Shown: piece after piece, positions 43,969 to 53,524 of the stretch
Numbering within the stretch: position 1 is the stretch's first letter
Layout: every line of letters begins with the position of its first letter
Origin: Bacilli bacterium
Lineage (GTDB): Bacteria; Bacillota; Bacilli; RF39; UBA660
DNA: 64,000 nt
Direction of reading: 5' to 3'
Assembly: GCA_017525015.1 (NCBI GenBank)
Contig: JAFXUK010000004.1
Location: 186,001-250,000 of the forward strand
Notes under the pieces: model-generated
What the model was told of the DNA's origin: nothing
Database searches by the model: none
What the model saw: the letters and a program-made list of their open reading frames with translations, nothing else
Made by a program: the position numbers and the translations under genes

Positions 43969-45609
43969 TTTATCTTTCTTTTTAGTATTATTTAATACTT
44001 CATCAGAATTTGGAATTTCTTCTAAAATATCTGTATCTCCAAGTATTTCATTCTCTCTTGTTGATAAGAAATCTTCTCTTAAAGCTCTAGCTTCCTCTTC
44101 TTCGTCTTTCTTAAGTTGTTTAGCTAAACGTTTCATTTCCCTCTTAGATAATTCTTTAGTTTTTTCAAACTCTTCATCTAATGCAATAGCATCTTCATCG
44201 TCTTCCTCTTCCACAGAATTTCTCTTTTCTTCTGCTTCCTTATCGATTAATTCAATGAATTTCTTATCTAAATTATCTTCGCCTTCTAGAACAACTTCAG
44301 GTTCTCTATCCTCTTTATGAGGCATTTGACTTTCTAATATCTCAACAAGTTTCTTATTCTTCTTATCTTTACTACTATTCATAGCAAGTAAAATTAATAG
44401 AATAATTAATGAAATACCAAAGCATCCTGCAAATAAGAATGTTAGTAATAAAGAATGATCTTTTTTCTTTTCATCTTTTTGAACTTCTTCTTTCTCTTCT
44501 CTATATCTTAAGAAAGTTTGTTCTTCAGTATCATATCTATACCAACCAACATTACCAGTTGCTACATTCATACCATAAATTAAAACAATATCATCAACAT
44601 CATTATAATAAACAGTATAATCTTTACCAGCTATATTAATAATCTTAGCATTATTATAATTACCTAATTCCTCTTTTGGTTTCATAACAATAAAAGTAAA
44701 ACCATTAACTTCAATTACTTCATAAGGTTCAAAAGTCTTTTCTGAAGCATCATAAACATATAATCCAATATTACCTTCACTATCTTTTAATCCAACTAAA
44801 GTTATTTTAGCTTTCTCATTATATAGTGTTGGAATATCTTTATCTTCATATTTATTATTAGATAACTCATATCCTTTAGGAGCTTCTAATTGTTTAGGAT
44901 TAGTAACTATTGTATATTCCTTATCATCAATTTTAACAATGATAGGATCTTCTTCTTCAACTGTAACAACTACTGTATATACTTTCTTACTACCATTTTC
45001 AGCAGTAACTGTAATAACACATTTATTAGCACCTGGTTCTAAAGATACATCTTTAAAATCACCATTAGCTGTTGATTTACCATCTTTTTTAGTAATATCA
45101 ATATAAACACTATCTGTTCCAGCAGGAACTGTTACATTATAATCAGTTACATTTGGATCAAATTCAGGAGTTAATTCATATCCTTTTACTTCTAAACTAT
45201 TTAAAGTATTAACAGAACTTCTAGTTGGTTCTACATAAGGATCAACTGTTATTTCAGTTGTATCTTGAATATTTTGAGAATTTAATTCATTATCTGTAAT
45301 TTTACCATTAACAACTAAAACAATTTTTCCTGTACTATTAGCTTTACAAGTAGTTCTTAAAGTGACACTAGTATTAGAGCCATCTCCACTATCTTCTACC
45401 CAGTGATTACTACATCCACTAGTATTACCAGATGATGTAACTGTTACATCCCAAGCCATTACATTATTTAACTTAATAGTTAAAGTAACATTTTGACCAT
45501 CTTGAATTTTAAACTTATCTGGCATTATTGAAAATGATGGAGCTGCGTATACATGACCAATAAAGATAAACAATAATAGTCCAAATAACATATATTTAAT
45601 TTTTTTCAT
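43954..45609 (-). CDS. Surface protein: cohesin/Ig-like and cadherin-like domains, TM, acidic cytoplasmic tail
   Basis: 551 residues. Signal peptide (about 1-22); a beta-sandwich of about 105 residues (FSIMPDKFKIQDGQNVTLTIKLNN...) that looks like a cohesin- or Ig-type domain; a cadherin-like beta-sandwich (PF12733 type) at about 135-218 (NTLNSLEVKGYELTPEFDPNV...); a region of two similar halves (KITLVGLKDSEGNIGLYVYDASE and IVLIYGMNVATGNVGWYRYDTEE); TM helix about 395-418; and a charged coiled tail in the cytoplasm. It starts 11 bases after the dockerin-bearing glucosaminidase gene ends, so they share an operon and may touch on the cell surface. Binding partner unknown. Confidence 0.75.
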   Translation of the reverse strand: MKKIKYMLFGLLLFIFIGHVYAAPSFSIMPDKFKIQDGQNVTLTIKLNNVMAWDVTVTSSGNTSGCSNHWVEDSGDGSNTSVTLRTTCKANSTGKIVLVVNGKITDNELNSQNIQDTTEITVDPYVEPTRSSVNTLNSLEVKGYELTPEFDPNVTDYNVTVPAGTDSVYIDITKKDGKSTANGDFKDVSLEPGANKCVITVTAENGSKKVYTVVVTVEEEDPIIVKIDDKEYTIVTNPKQLEAPKGYELSNNKYEDKDIPTLYNEKAKITLVGLKDSEGNIGLYVYDASEKTFEPYEVIEVNGFTFIVMKPKEELGNYNNAKIINIAGKDYTVYYNDVDDIVLIYGMNVATGNVGWYRYDTEEQTFLRYREEKEEVQKDEKKKDHSLLLTFLFAGCFGISLIILLILLAMNSSKDKKNKKLVEILESQMPHKEDREPEVVLEGEDNLDKKFIELIDKEAEEKRNSVEEEDDEDAIALDEEFEKTKELSKREMKRLAKQLKKDEEEEARALREDFLSTRENEILGDTDILEEIPNSDEVLNNTKKKDKRKKK

Positions 45610-45620
45610 AAAATCCCTTC

Positions 45621-47462
45621 CTATCCTTGGCTAATTGATGCTTTACCTAATAAGTATAGACGAATCTTAGCAAGTGTTGTTATATCAACATCTCCACCAG
45701 TTATCTTACCAGCTTCTTTATAAGCACCATCTAGTTTTCTATTACCTAATAGATATAATCTAACTGTTGCTAAGTCTACTATATCTATCTTACCATCACC
45801 GTTTAAATCTCCATAAACGACAACATTATATTTCTTTTCTCCGGTATCTATTACCATACCAGTCTTTATTATATCATCATTATTGACATTATTACCATCT
45901 TTTGTAAATTTTAATAAATTATCTTTAGCTTGTAACTCAGAAATCTTTGTACCTAATTTAAAACCATATACTTTATCTCCACTTACTTTAACACCTAACT
46001 TGTTGATATCACCATACTTAACCTCAGGTTCTGTAGGTTGTTCTGGTTCTGTTGGTTCTGTTGGTGTTGGTGGATTTGGATTAGTTGGTTCTGTAGGTTG
46101 CTCTGGTTCTGTTGGTGTTGGTTCTGGATCAACTACTGGGTTTTGTGTTGGTTCCGGTTCCTCATATAAATCACATATTGTACATGCTCCACCAGCTGCA
46201 TATACTAAACCAGCTTTTAAAGGATTCTCTTCACTTGAGTAAGCTCCGATATTATAGAAATTATATAAACCTCTATAAGTAACACCTTTATATTCAAATT
46301 CATCTCCACCAATATTACCAGTACCAATCTCAAGGATTGATAATGATGCTAAATATGATGGATTAACATTTGCTTTTCTACCAGCTTCCATGAATATAGA
46401 TGAATATGTCATATTATCAATTGGATCTTTTTCTGGAAGAATTGGTTTTGTCTTTAAGATTTGTTTAATAACAGATTCACTAACAGCTTCATTGAAACTT
46501 AAATCTTCAAACATAAAGATATATGTTTCATTTAACCAGTTTCTTGGATCCATATAATAACGAGTTGCTTCTGCTGTTGGTTTATACCAACCAGGTTCAG
46601 TTACAATATATCTTCCATCAGCATCCTTATATCTCATCTTTTCATTTTGAACAGCTCCAACCTCTTTTTCGATATCAGCAGATGCTTCAAAATCTAAATT
46701 AGTATTTAGAACTTTGAATGTCCAATTAGGATGATCTTTATGTAAATCACGTAAATAAGGTTTATAACTATCTGGGAAGTCTTTAATCATTAATTCAAAA
46801 GCATCATCTGTTTCATCAGTAGTCGATAAATTAGCTCCTGTTACTCCTTCTACTTTATAAGATTCAGCCATATTGTTATAAACAGGTATCGTGAAAATAA
46901 AAGGGAAGGACTCACTACCCTGTTTCATATAGCCAACCTTATCATAAGCTCTCCATGAAGCATATGCTTCAGATGAAGGAGCAGCAATATTAGTTTGATA
47001 CTGATGGTTGTAAACAGCATATGCTGAATCAGGATTAACATTATACTTCTTTAAGTATGAAGTATATTGACCCTTAGATATATAACCATTCGAAATAAAG
47101 ATTGCTCCACCTACTATCGCTTTATAAGGACTATTCCATGGTCTTAAAAACTTATCTTCGATTCTTTCAGTTGTTACATACTTGGAACATACATAACCTT
47201 TTGTATTATTAAAACTGATATTGTACCAACCCGAACTACATCCATCACCAGTAACTTTATTTTCGTCAAGTACAGTAACAACATTACCTTCCATTAAGAC
47301 TCCAATAATATCACTGTTCTTTGTTGTTGGTTTATCTCTAAAGTTTAAATCATCAACCGTTATATACGCCTGAAAAGGCGATGCGTGTATTATTAAAACG
47401 TTAAAAAAGGCAGCAAAAATACAAAAAAGCATACAAAAAACAAATTTACGACTAGTTTTCAT
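45621..47462 (-). CDS. SH3-glucosaminidase with permuted domain order and C-terminal dockerin
   Basis: 613 residues. Signal peptide (1-28), SH3-type domain (about 30-90), then a glucosaminidase region in two parts. Part B, normally C-terminal (RPWNSPYKAIVGGAIFI...HQYQTNIAAPSSEAY...FTIPVYNNM, about 95-205), comes first. Part A, normally N-terminal and holding the active site (SYKPYLRDLHKDHPNWTFKV...TRYYMDPRNWLNETYIFMFE...SSIFMEAGRKANVNPSYLASLSILEIGTG...GLYNFYNIGAYSS, about 230-430), follows. A Pro/Thr/Glu linker then leads to a type I dockerin: GDLNGDGKIDIVDLATVRLYLL intact, the second loop (KITGGDVDITTLAKIRLYLL) degenerate. Cuts peptidoglycan between GlcNAc and MurNAc. Divergent from the LCP gene at 47628; operon with 43954. 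Confidence 0.85.
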   Translation of the reverse strand: MKTSRKFVFCMLFCIFAAFFNVLIIHASPFQAYITVDDLNFRDKPTTKNSDIIGVLMEGNVVTVLDENKVTGDGCSSGWYNISFNNTKGYVCSKYVTTERIEDKFLRPWNSPYKAIVGGAIFISNGYISKGQYTSYLKKYNVNPDSAYAVYNHQYQTNIAAPSSEAYASWRAYDKVGYMKQGSESFPFIFTIPVYNNMAESYKVEGVTGANLSTTDETDDAFELMIKDFPDSYKPYLRDLHKDHPNWTFKVLNTNLDFEASADIEKEVGAVQNEKMRYKDADGRYIVTEPGWYKPTAEATRYYMDPRNWLNETYIFMFEDLSFNEAVSESVIKQILKTKPILPEKDPIDNMTYSSIFMEAGRKANVNPSYLASLSILEIGTGNIGGDEFEYKGVTYRGLYNFYNIGAYSSEENPLKAGLVYAAGGACTICDLYEEPEPTQNPVVDPEPTPTEPEQPTEPTNPNPPTPTEPTEPEQPTEPEVKYGDINKLGVKVSGDKVYGFKLGTKISELQAKDNLLKFTKDGNNVNNDDIIKTGMVIDTGEKKYNVVVYGDLNGDGKIDIVDLATVRLYLLGNRKLDGAYKEAGKITGGDVDITTLAKIRLYLLGKASISQG

Positions 47463-47534
47463 ACTTTCACTTCCCTCTATTCATAATTATTATACCATGA
47501 TTTACACCTATCCAAAGCAACTTTCTGTACAACA

Positions 47535-47548
47535 GTGTAAAGTTACAC
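47535..47548. promoter_or_regulatory. Operator-like inverted repeat between divergent wall genes
   Basis: GTGTAA-AG-TTACAC, perfect 6-bp arms, followed at once by ACCGGT. It lies 18 bases before the -35 of the LCP gene and upstream of the hydrolase gene on the other strand, so one regulator could govern both. Confidence 0.45.
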
Positions 47549-47565
47549 CGGTGACAAAACGTCAT

Positions 47566-47594
47566 TTGAGAACTTCCTTGTATTATGTTATAAT
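47566..47594 (+). promoter_or_regulatory. Promoter of the second LCP gene
   Basis: TTGAGA (47566-47571), 17-base spacer, TATAAT (47589-47594). Confidence 0.8.
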
Positions 47595-47627
47595 TTAACG
47601 TAGTATATAAACATTGCGGGTGATTAC

Positions 47628-49700
47628 ATGAAAGTATTAAAAAGAAAACTCAAAAAGGTTCATATAGTTAAAAAGATATTCTATCATTTAACTAATATTC
47701 TATATATAGCGACATTCGGTTTCTTCGCTTATTGTATTCTAAAATACTTAGGTGATATCGAAAAAGCATTAAGAATAATTGGGGTTGCATTCTTTAGTGT
47801 TTGGTTCTTAATCTACGTATTAGGTGGATTAGTATCAATGCTAGCTAAAAAGAATAAAACATTTATATTCTTAACGTTTATAACATTGCTATTATGCCCT
47901 ATCTTTGGTGTTGGTGCTTACTTCATTCAAAGAACATATGGTGCCCTATCAGGAATGAATAGAGAAACAATAACATATTCAACAACCTTAATAGCATTAA
48001 AAGATTCTGATTTCGATGATAATACAGTAATTGGTATGATCGAAGAAAAAGAAGATGACGTTGAAGGTGCTTTAGCTAAGAAGTTAATTGAAAGAGATAA
48101 ATTAACTAATAAAATAGAAACTTATGAAAATTACAATCATATGGTTCAAGATTTACTTGATGGTAAAATTGGAGCATGTTTTGTTCCAGGTAACTATAAA
48201 GTAATGCATCTATTAGATGAAGAAGATGACAAGAATAAAGAAAATAAAGAATCATTTGAAAGTAAAGTAAAAGAAATAGCTACCTACTCTGAAGATAGAG
48301 CTAACCAAGATTTAATAACTCTTAAGAGTAGTAAAAAGAAAACATTAACTGAACCATTTACAGTTCTAGTAATGGGAGTTGACTCAGCACAAGATGGATT
48401 AAATCCTAATCAAGCATTTAATGGTGATACCTTAATTCTTGTAACATTTAATCCAAATACTTTAACTGCTACAATGTCTTCTTTCCCAAGAGACTTATAT
48501 GTTCCAATTGCTTGTAACCATAATCGTTATGCGAAAATTAATTCATCTGCAGCTTATGGATCAAGTTGTGTTATTAGAACTATTCAAGGTTTAACAGATA
48601 TTGAAATTGATTATTACGTAAAAATAAACTTCACTGGTGTTGTTGATTTAGTTAATGCCGTTGGTGGTGTTGACGTAGACGTTGAAGAACCAGATTTCTG
48701 GTATGATGAAAATCACGTTGGTCAATTATGTGAATCTAACCAATACCGTGAAACAGATAGTGGTAGCATCGTATGTATGAATACTGGATGGCAACATCTA
48801 GACGGTGCTCAAGCCTTAGCTTATGCAAGATGTCGTTACCTATTTGCTACATCAGATATAGCACGTACACAACATCAACAACAAATTATTGAAGCTATGG
48901 CTAAAAAGTTAAAAACAATTAAATCAGTATCAGAATTCAATAGTATTCTCGATGCTGTATCAAAAAACATTGAAACAAATATAACTCCAGAACAAATCAT
49001 GTCATTCTATACTGTAGGAAAAGATATGTTAACAAATTCATCAACTAATGCATTATCAATTAAGAGAACATATTTAGAATATTACAGCTTACCAGTATGG
49101 CAACCAAGATATGATAGATATACATCTGCATTAGGTTATCATCAAAATTCACTTAATGCTATTACTAAAGCCATGAGAGTTAACTTAGGTTTAGAAACAG
49201 ATAAACCAATTAAAACATTCAGTTTTGATTATAATGAAGAATATACTACTCCAATCGTTGGTAAAGGAATATATGGTGGAGCTATTCTAGAAAGAATGGA
49301 AACATTTATTGGTTATGACCAAACAACTGCTAATAACTATTGTTTAAATCATAGCTTAACTTGTTCATTCGAATATACAGAAAGTCATGAACCATATGGT
49401 ATTATTGTAGATCAAGATGTTCACGAAGGAGAATTACTAAAGAGTGTATCAAGTGTAACCTTCTACTTAAGTGATGGTAAAGGTGTTGATCCTAACGCTC
49501 CTACTGAACCAGAAAATCCTGAAAATCCAGAAAACCCAGAGAATCCAGACAATCCTGATAATCCAGGTGGTGGTGACAACCCTGGCGGTGGAGATAATCC
49601 AGGTGGAGACAATCCAGGTGGCGGAGAAAACCCTGGCGGAGGAGAAAATCCAGGAGGACAAACTCCTGAACCTAATCCAGGAACTCCAGAAAATCCATAA
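47628..49700 (+). CDS. LytR-CpsA-Psr (LCP) ligase with PASTA-like domain and P/G/N-rich tail
   Basis: 690 residues. Three N-terminal TM helices (about 15-100), an accessory region, and an intact LCP domain (about 240-445): VMGVDSAQDGLN, FNGDTLILVTFNPNT, SSFPRDLYVPI, YAKINSSAAYGS, ITDIEIDYY-type strand, VGGVDVDVEEP, HLDGAQALAYARCR. GDT and PRD, the metal and pyrophosphate residues, are present, unlike the LCP protein at 41467. A PASTA-like module follows (about 560-615, TTANNYCLNHSLTCSFEY...GIIVDQDVHEGEL), then a tail of EN-P, DN-P and GGG-DN-P repeats that should span the wall. It ligates lipid-linked polymers to peptidoglycan. One-gene unit. Confidence 0.9.
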   Translation: MKVLKRKLKKVHIVKKIFYHLTNILYIATFGFFAYCILKYLGDIEKALRIIGVAFFSVWFLIYVLGGLVSMLAKKNKTFIFLTFITLLLCPIFGVGAYFIQRTYGALSGMNRETITYSTTLIALKDSDFDDNTVIGMIEEKEDDVEGALAKKLIERDKLTNKIETYENYNHMVQDLLDGKIGACFVPGNYKVMHLLDEEDDKNKENKESFESKVKEIATYSEDRANQDLITLKSSKKKTLTEPFTVLVMGVDSAQDGLNPNQAFNGDTLILVTFNPNTLTATMSSFPRDLYVPIACNHNRYAKINSSAAYGSSCVIRTIQGLTDIEIDYYVKINFTGVVDLVNAVGGVDVDVEEPDFWYDENHVGQLCESNQYRETDSGSIVCMNTGWQHLDGAQALAYARCRYLFATSDIARTQHQQQIIEAMAKKLKTIKSVSEFNSILDAVSKNIETNITPEQIMSFYTVGKDMLTNSSTNALSIKRTYLEYYSLPVWQPRYDRYTSALGYHQNSLNAITKAMRVNLGLETDKPIKTFSFDYNEEYTTPIVGKGIYGGAILERMETFIGYDQTTANNYCLNHSLTCSFEYTESHEPYGIIVDQDVHEGELLKSVSSVTFYLSDGKGVDPNAPTEPENPENPENPENPDNPDNPGGGDNPGGGDNPGGDNPGGGENPGGGENPGGQTPEPNPGTPENP
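49500..49697 (+). repeat. In-frame coding repeat, Pro/Asn/Gly-rich wall-spanning tail
   Basis: Tandem 9- to 15-base units encode PEN, PDN and PGGGDN/PGGGEN repeats at the C-terminus of the LCP protein. Spacing is not that of a CRISPR array. Confidence 0.8.
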
Positions 49701-49701
49701 T

Positions 49702-49734
49702 AAAAAGAAGTACCTCAGGGTACTTCTTATTTTA
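49702..49734 (+). terminator. Terminator of the second LCP gene
   Basis: AAGAAGTACC/GGTACTTCTT hairpin, loop TCAG, then TATTTTA. The next gene starts 14 bases later. Confidence 0.8.
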
Positions 49735-49747
49735 GAAAGGAATAATT

Positions 49748-50605
49748 ATGCATAAAGAAGTATTTACAACTAATAAAGATATAAAAGAAACTAAAATAGC
49801 TATATTTAGTGATATCCATTATTATCCAGAATATAATACTAAAATATTTGATAGATTAATAAAACAATTACAAAATAATAAACCTGATTATATAGCTATC
49901 TTAGGAGATATATTAGATAGTGCTGATACAAGCGATTTTAAGACTCTAGAAGAGTTTTTAAAAGCTATTACTAATATTGCTCCTACTATTGTTGTTTTAG
50001 GCAACCATGATACTAAAAAGGGCTATATGCGTAATTGGTCTTATTACAAGAATATTCCTTTCTTAGAATTACTAAAAAGTATTGATAACTTAACCTTATT
50101 AGAAGATGAAAAGTACTTAGACAAAGAAAAAAATATCTGCTTCTATGGTTTTAGTCCTTCTTATGAACATTATGAAATAAAAGACGAAGATTACGAATCA
50201 TTTATTGAAGAAGTTAATGAGTTAAAAACAAAACTAGATACTAAAACTTATAACATTTGTTTAACTCATTCCCCTATTAACATTTATCGTTTTATTAAAG
50301 AAAATAAAAACCATAATTTAGCTAATACTGACTTAGTATTATCTGGTCATATGCATAATGGTGCCATTCCTTATTTCTTTTCTAATATCTTTAATAAAAC
50401 ATTTAAAACATCTAGATCAATAATATCTCCTACTAGAGAGTTCTTTCCTAAATATTCTCAAGGAAGAATATATAATGATGTAGTTGATGGTTATATATAT
50501 GAAGGATTATCTAAATTAAGTAAATCAACCAAAGGCTTTCATAAATTTGATTTTATTTATTCCAAAAACGTTCATTTCATAACAATTAAAAAGAGTTCTA
50601 AATAG
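49748..50605 (+). CDS. Calcineurin-like metallophosphoesterase (YkuE/YaeI type)
   Basis: 285 residues after AAAGGAATAATT. Motifs of the two-metal phosphoesterase fold are all there: FSDIHYYP, ILGDILDSAD, VLGNHDTKK, LTHSP, LSGHMHNGAIP. YkuE-type members act on membrane-side phosphate diesters or monoesters such as UDP-diacylglucosamine-like lipids; the true substrate here is unknown. No signal or TM segment, so cytoplasmic. It follows the LCP terminator by 14 bases, so some read-through from the LCP gene is likely; no own promoter was evident. Confidence 0.85.
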   Translation: MHKEVFTTNKDIKETKIAIFSDIHYYPEYNTKIFDRLIKQLQNNKPDYIAILGDILDSADTSDFKTLEEFLKAITNIAPTIVVLGNHDTKKGYMRNWSYYKNIPFLELLKSIDNLTLLEDEKYLDKEKNICFYGFSPSYEHYEIKDEDYESFIEEVNELKTKLDTKTYNICLTHSPINIYRFIKENKNHNLANTDLVLSGHMHNGAIPYFFSNIFNKTFKTSRSIISPTREFFPKYSQGRIYNDVVDGYIYEGLSKLSKSTKGFHKFDFIYSKNVHFITIKKSSK

Positions 50606-50617
50606 AACTCTTTTTTA
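50589..50617. terminator. Bidirectional terminator
   Basis: AAAGAGTTCTA/TAGAACTCTTT hairpin between convergent genes. Confidence 0.85.
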
Positions 50618-51292
50618 AAACTTAGGATTTAATGTAGGTTGTGTATTAACAATACTCCATTTAATATCATTTTCTTTTACTAAAACTATTGATGCTTGAG
50701 TATCATAATCATAACTCTTAACATAAGTAATTTCTAACTTAACTAAATAAGCATCTACATTTTCTTTTCCTAATTTATAATTTGTTTTCTCAGTAGATAC
50801 AACTTTAACTTCTTTTACTTCTGGTAAATTTTGTTTTCTATCTCCATAAGTATTATCTAACATAGAAGAATATAAACTATCAATTACCTTTTGTTCAAAC
50901 ATTTCTTTCTTATCAGCATGAATAAATTCATTTCCACCAATATCATACTTATTAATCTTTGTATCCATAGTATATAAATCAATAACAAATAATTTAGCTA
51001 CTTGAGTTGCATACTTTTCTTCATCTACTGGTTTAGCTAGTAGTATCTTTTTTAACTCATCAAACTCACTTTTAAAATACTTACTATCTTTATCACTTAC
51101 TTGATAACCATATTCATCAATACTATCTAGTATCTTAACTTCAACAGGATTTCCAGGGCCTTTACCTTTCTTGAAGTATTTCCATCCAAAGAATATACCT
51201 ACTCCTAATAAAGCTAATACAATAATAACTATAAAAGCTATTAATAAAGCGTGTTTCTTTTTTGTTTTTTCTGTCTTAATCTTTCTTGCCAT
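50615..51292 (-). CDS. Membrane-anchored protein coupled to the LtaS-type gene
   Basis: 225 residues from MARKIKTEKTKKK after GTGAGG; seven upstream codons lie in the previous gene. Basic N-terminus, TM helix (about 16-40), then an extracellular alpha/beta domain with a cystatin/NTF2-like feel (YATQVAKLFVIDLYTMDTKI...FIHADKKEMFEQKVIDSLYSS...KVVSTEKTNYKLGKENVDAYLVKLEITY). No family named. It overlaps the end of the LtaS-type gene by 17 bases, so the pair is translationally coupled and the protein may assist or regulate polymer synthesis outside the membrane. Confidence 0.7.
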   Translation of the reverse strand: MARKIKTEKTKKKHALLIAFIVIIVLALLGVGIFFGWKYFKKGKGPGNPVEVKILDSIDEYGYQVSDKDSKYFKSEFDELKKILLAKPVDEEKYATQVAKLFVIDLYTMDTKINKYDIGGNEFIHADKKEMFEQKVIDSLYSSMLDNTYGDRKQNLPEVKEVKVVSTEKTNYKLGKENVDAYLVKLEITYVKSYDYDTQASIVLVKENDIKWSIVNTQPTLNPKF

Positions 51293-53450
51293 TATTTGCA
51301 ACCTCACTTTCATCCTCTGGAGTATTTATAACATTATTTAAAACGTTATCTCCTTCTCTATAGATTAGATTATGAACAATAATATCATTAGATACTGTTA
51401 ATCTTTCATCAGTATAATCTTTTAGATTACTAATATAATCTTCATCTATAACATTATTAGTATTTTCACAAGCTTTCTTCTTAACGTTTTTACCATTCTT
51501 AATATTACTTAAAACATTATCGCATCCAAATACAAAATAACTTCCAGTACTATTATTATAGTAAACCTTATTAGTAACAAAGTTACCACTTGGGAAAATA
51601 ACTACATTATCTTCTTTAACATCAAATATATCATGACCTAATGCATATTTATTTTCAAATCCCATCATATTACCTAATGTAGGCATTAAATCATACATAC
51701 CCATAACATTATTATTAGTAGATTTAATCTTTCTTAAAACTTCAGGATTCTTTGTCCAAATAATTAATGGAGTTCTTCTATTAATCTCATGTTGGAAAGC
51801 ATCATAATCCCTATATTCAGGATCATCATCAGTATATACCTTACCATTAGTAATATCATAATTATAATAATATTGATATTCAGACTTATCTAATCTGGCA
51901 TCATGGTCACCATATAATACAAATACTGTATTATTATAATGATCACTATTTTTAACATATTCAAGGAAATGACCTAATGTAACATCTCCATAATGAGCAC
52001 TAATTAAATAATTACCTAACTTAGTACCTTCTAAATAATCATCTTTAACTTCTTTAGCTTCTCCAGTCTTACGATCTATAGCAGTATATGTATTAGTTAA
52101 ATCTAATTTACCAAAATCATAATATTTTTCTGGATTAACTTTTGTTGCAGCAAAAGGAGAATGGTTAGATAACTGAATAATTGTACCCATATAATGTTCA
52201 TGTTCATTTTCAATCTTCTCTAACTTAGCTTGTAATTGAATAAAGAAATCTTCATCATCCAAACCTAAACCTAAAGCTTGTGTCTTCTCATCATATTCAA
52301 ATGTATCTTGGAAATACATATCTTGATATCCTAAATTAGGATGCATTACTCTTCTGTTCCACATAGCTGAACCATTAGCATGTGTACTAAAAGTATAATA
52401 ACCTTTTTCTGTTAATAATTTAGGAATACTTACATAATCTCTATCAGCATATCCAACAAATACAGTACCTGATAAAGATGGCATTAAAGAAGTATTTAAA
52501 GTAAATTCAGTATCACTACTAGTTCCAACACTTATTTGTGGATAGAAGTTACTAAAATACATACCTTCTCTACTTAATTTATTAATAGTTGGGGTAACTT
52601 CTACTCCATTTACTTCCATATCAACTAAAGTAGATTGAATACTTTCCATATGAACAAATATAACATTCATACCTTCTAAAACATTAGTATACTTATTATC
52701 TTTATGTTCTTCTTCAAATTGCTTACTATAGAATTCTTTAAATCTCTTAGCAGCTTCATCATATCCAAATAATGAATTAATCTTTGGTGTTAAACTTTGA
52801 ATTAAGTCATTACCTTGATATAGAATAATACCAAATCTTTCAACAATATATACACGATTCCATTGTTTAACTAAACGAGATGCATCAGTACCAGTTATAT
52901 TAACAACTGTAAATACTAATACTAAAACACCAGCTAAAATAGTAGAACCAAACATCTTCTTACTCTTCTCAACTTTTGAAACAAAAGAATAATAACTTCC
53001 AGTTTTCAAATTATAATGTAATAACATATATAAAAGTGGGAAAATTAAATAAATAAAATCTTTAATTCTAAACTTTTCAATTACTGAGTCTCCTACTTCT
53101 CCTACTAATCCTAATTCAGATAGTAAAGAAAAAGAAGCAAAAGAATTATAGAATACATAATATATTGAGTTTACACAGCACATAACTGTAAAAATAATTA
53201 ACCATATAAAATAATACCTAAACTGTTTTTTAGGCTTAACAAAATAACCAAATGATCCTATTATCAAAAGGATGGCTAAATCGCAAATAAAAGGTTTATA
53301 ATCAAATACGTTTCTTGTCGTATAATTTCTAACTAAAACTGTCTCAATTAAAGAAAAAATTATAAAAGTAACAAATAATCTATTAGTAGACAAATACTTA
53401 GAAACTTTTTTACGTACTTTTTTAAGTAAACTAATTACTTTTCTTTTCAT
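51276..53450 (-). CDS. LTA synthase/phosphoglycerol transferase family (LtaS-type) protein
   Basis: 724 residues. Five N-terminal TM helices (to about 190), then an extracellular sulfatase-fold domain. Landmarks of LtaS: NVIFVHMESIQSTLVD (metal Glu), SVGTSSDTEFTLN (nucleophile Thr in GTSSDTEF), YYTFSTHANGSAMWNRR, IIQLSNHSPF and YGDHDARL (metal Asp-His). The enzyme takes glycerol phosphate from phosphatidylglycerol to build a polyglycerolphosphate chain. Length exceeds a typical LtaS (about 640-650) by an extra C-terminal part of about 80 residues (NKVYYNNSTGSYFVFGCDNVL...DERLTVSNDIIVHNL), a feature seen in some family members. The coupled gene at 50615 follows. Confidence 0.88.
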   Translation of the reverse strand: MKRKVISLLKKVRKKVSKYLSTNRLFVTFIIFSLIETVLVRNYTTRNVFDYKPFICDLAILLIIGSFGYFVKPKKQFRYYFIWLIIFTVMCCVNSIYYVFYNSFASFSLLSELGLVGEVGDSVIEKFRIKDFIYLIFPLLYMLLHYNLKTGSYYSFVSKVEKSKKMFGSTILAGVLVLVFTVVNITGTDASRLVKQWNRVYIVERFGIILYQGNDLIQSLTPKINSLFGYDEAAKRFKEFYSKQFEEEHKDNKYTNVLEGMNVIFVHMESIQSTLVDMEVNGVEVTPTINKLSREGMYFSNFYPQISVGTSSDTEFTLNTSLMPSLSGTVFVGYADRDYVSIPKLLTEKGYYTFSTHANGSAMWNRRVMHPNLGYQDMYFQDTFEYDEKTQALGLGLDDEDFFIQLQAKLEKIENEHEHYMGTIIQLSNHSPFAATKVNPEKYYDFGKLDLTNTYTAIDRKTGEAKEVKDDYLEGTKLGNYLISAHYGDVTLGHFLEYVKNSDHYNNTVFVLYGDHDARLDKSEYQYYYNYDITNGKVYTDDDPEYRDYDAFQHEINRRTPLIIWTKNPEVLRKIKSTNNNVMGMYDLMPTLGNMMGFENKYALGHDIFDVKEDNVVIFPSGNFVTNKVYYNNSTGSYFVFGCDNVLSNIKNGKNVKKKACENTNNVIDEDYISNLKDYTDERLTVSNDIIVHNLIYREGDNVLNNVINTPEDESEVANNGKKD

Positions 53451-53524
53451 CTAATCCCTTCTTACAAACTCAATTATACCATATTTAAGCCTTAAAAACT
53501 ACATAATGTAAAATTAATTTAGAC

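Noticed and set aside
49500..49697. CRISPR-like tandem repeat
   Set aside because: Units are 9-15 bases, in frame, and encode Pro/Asn/Gly repeats at the end of the LCP protein; no spacers.
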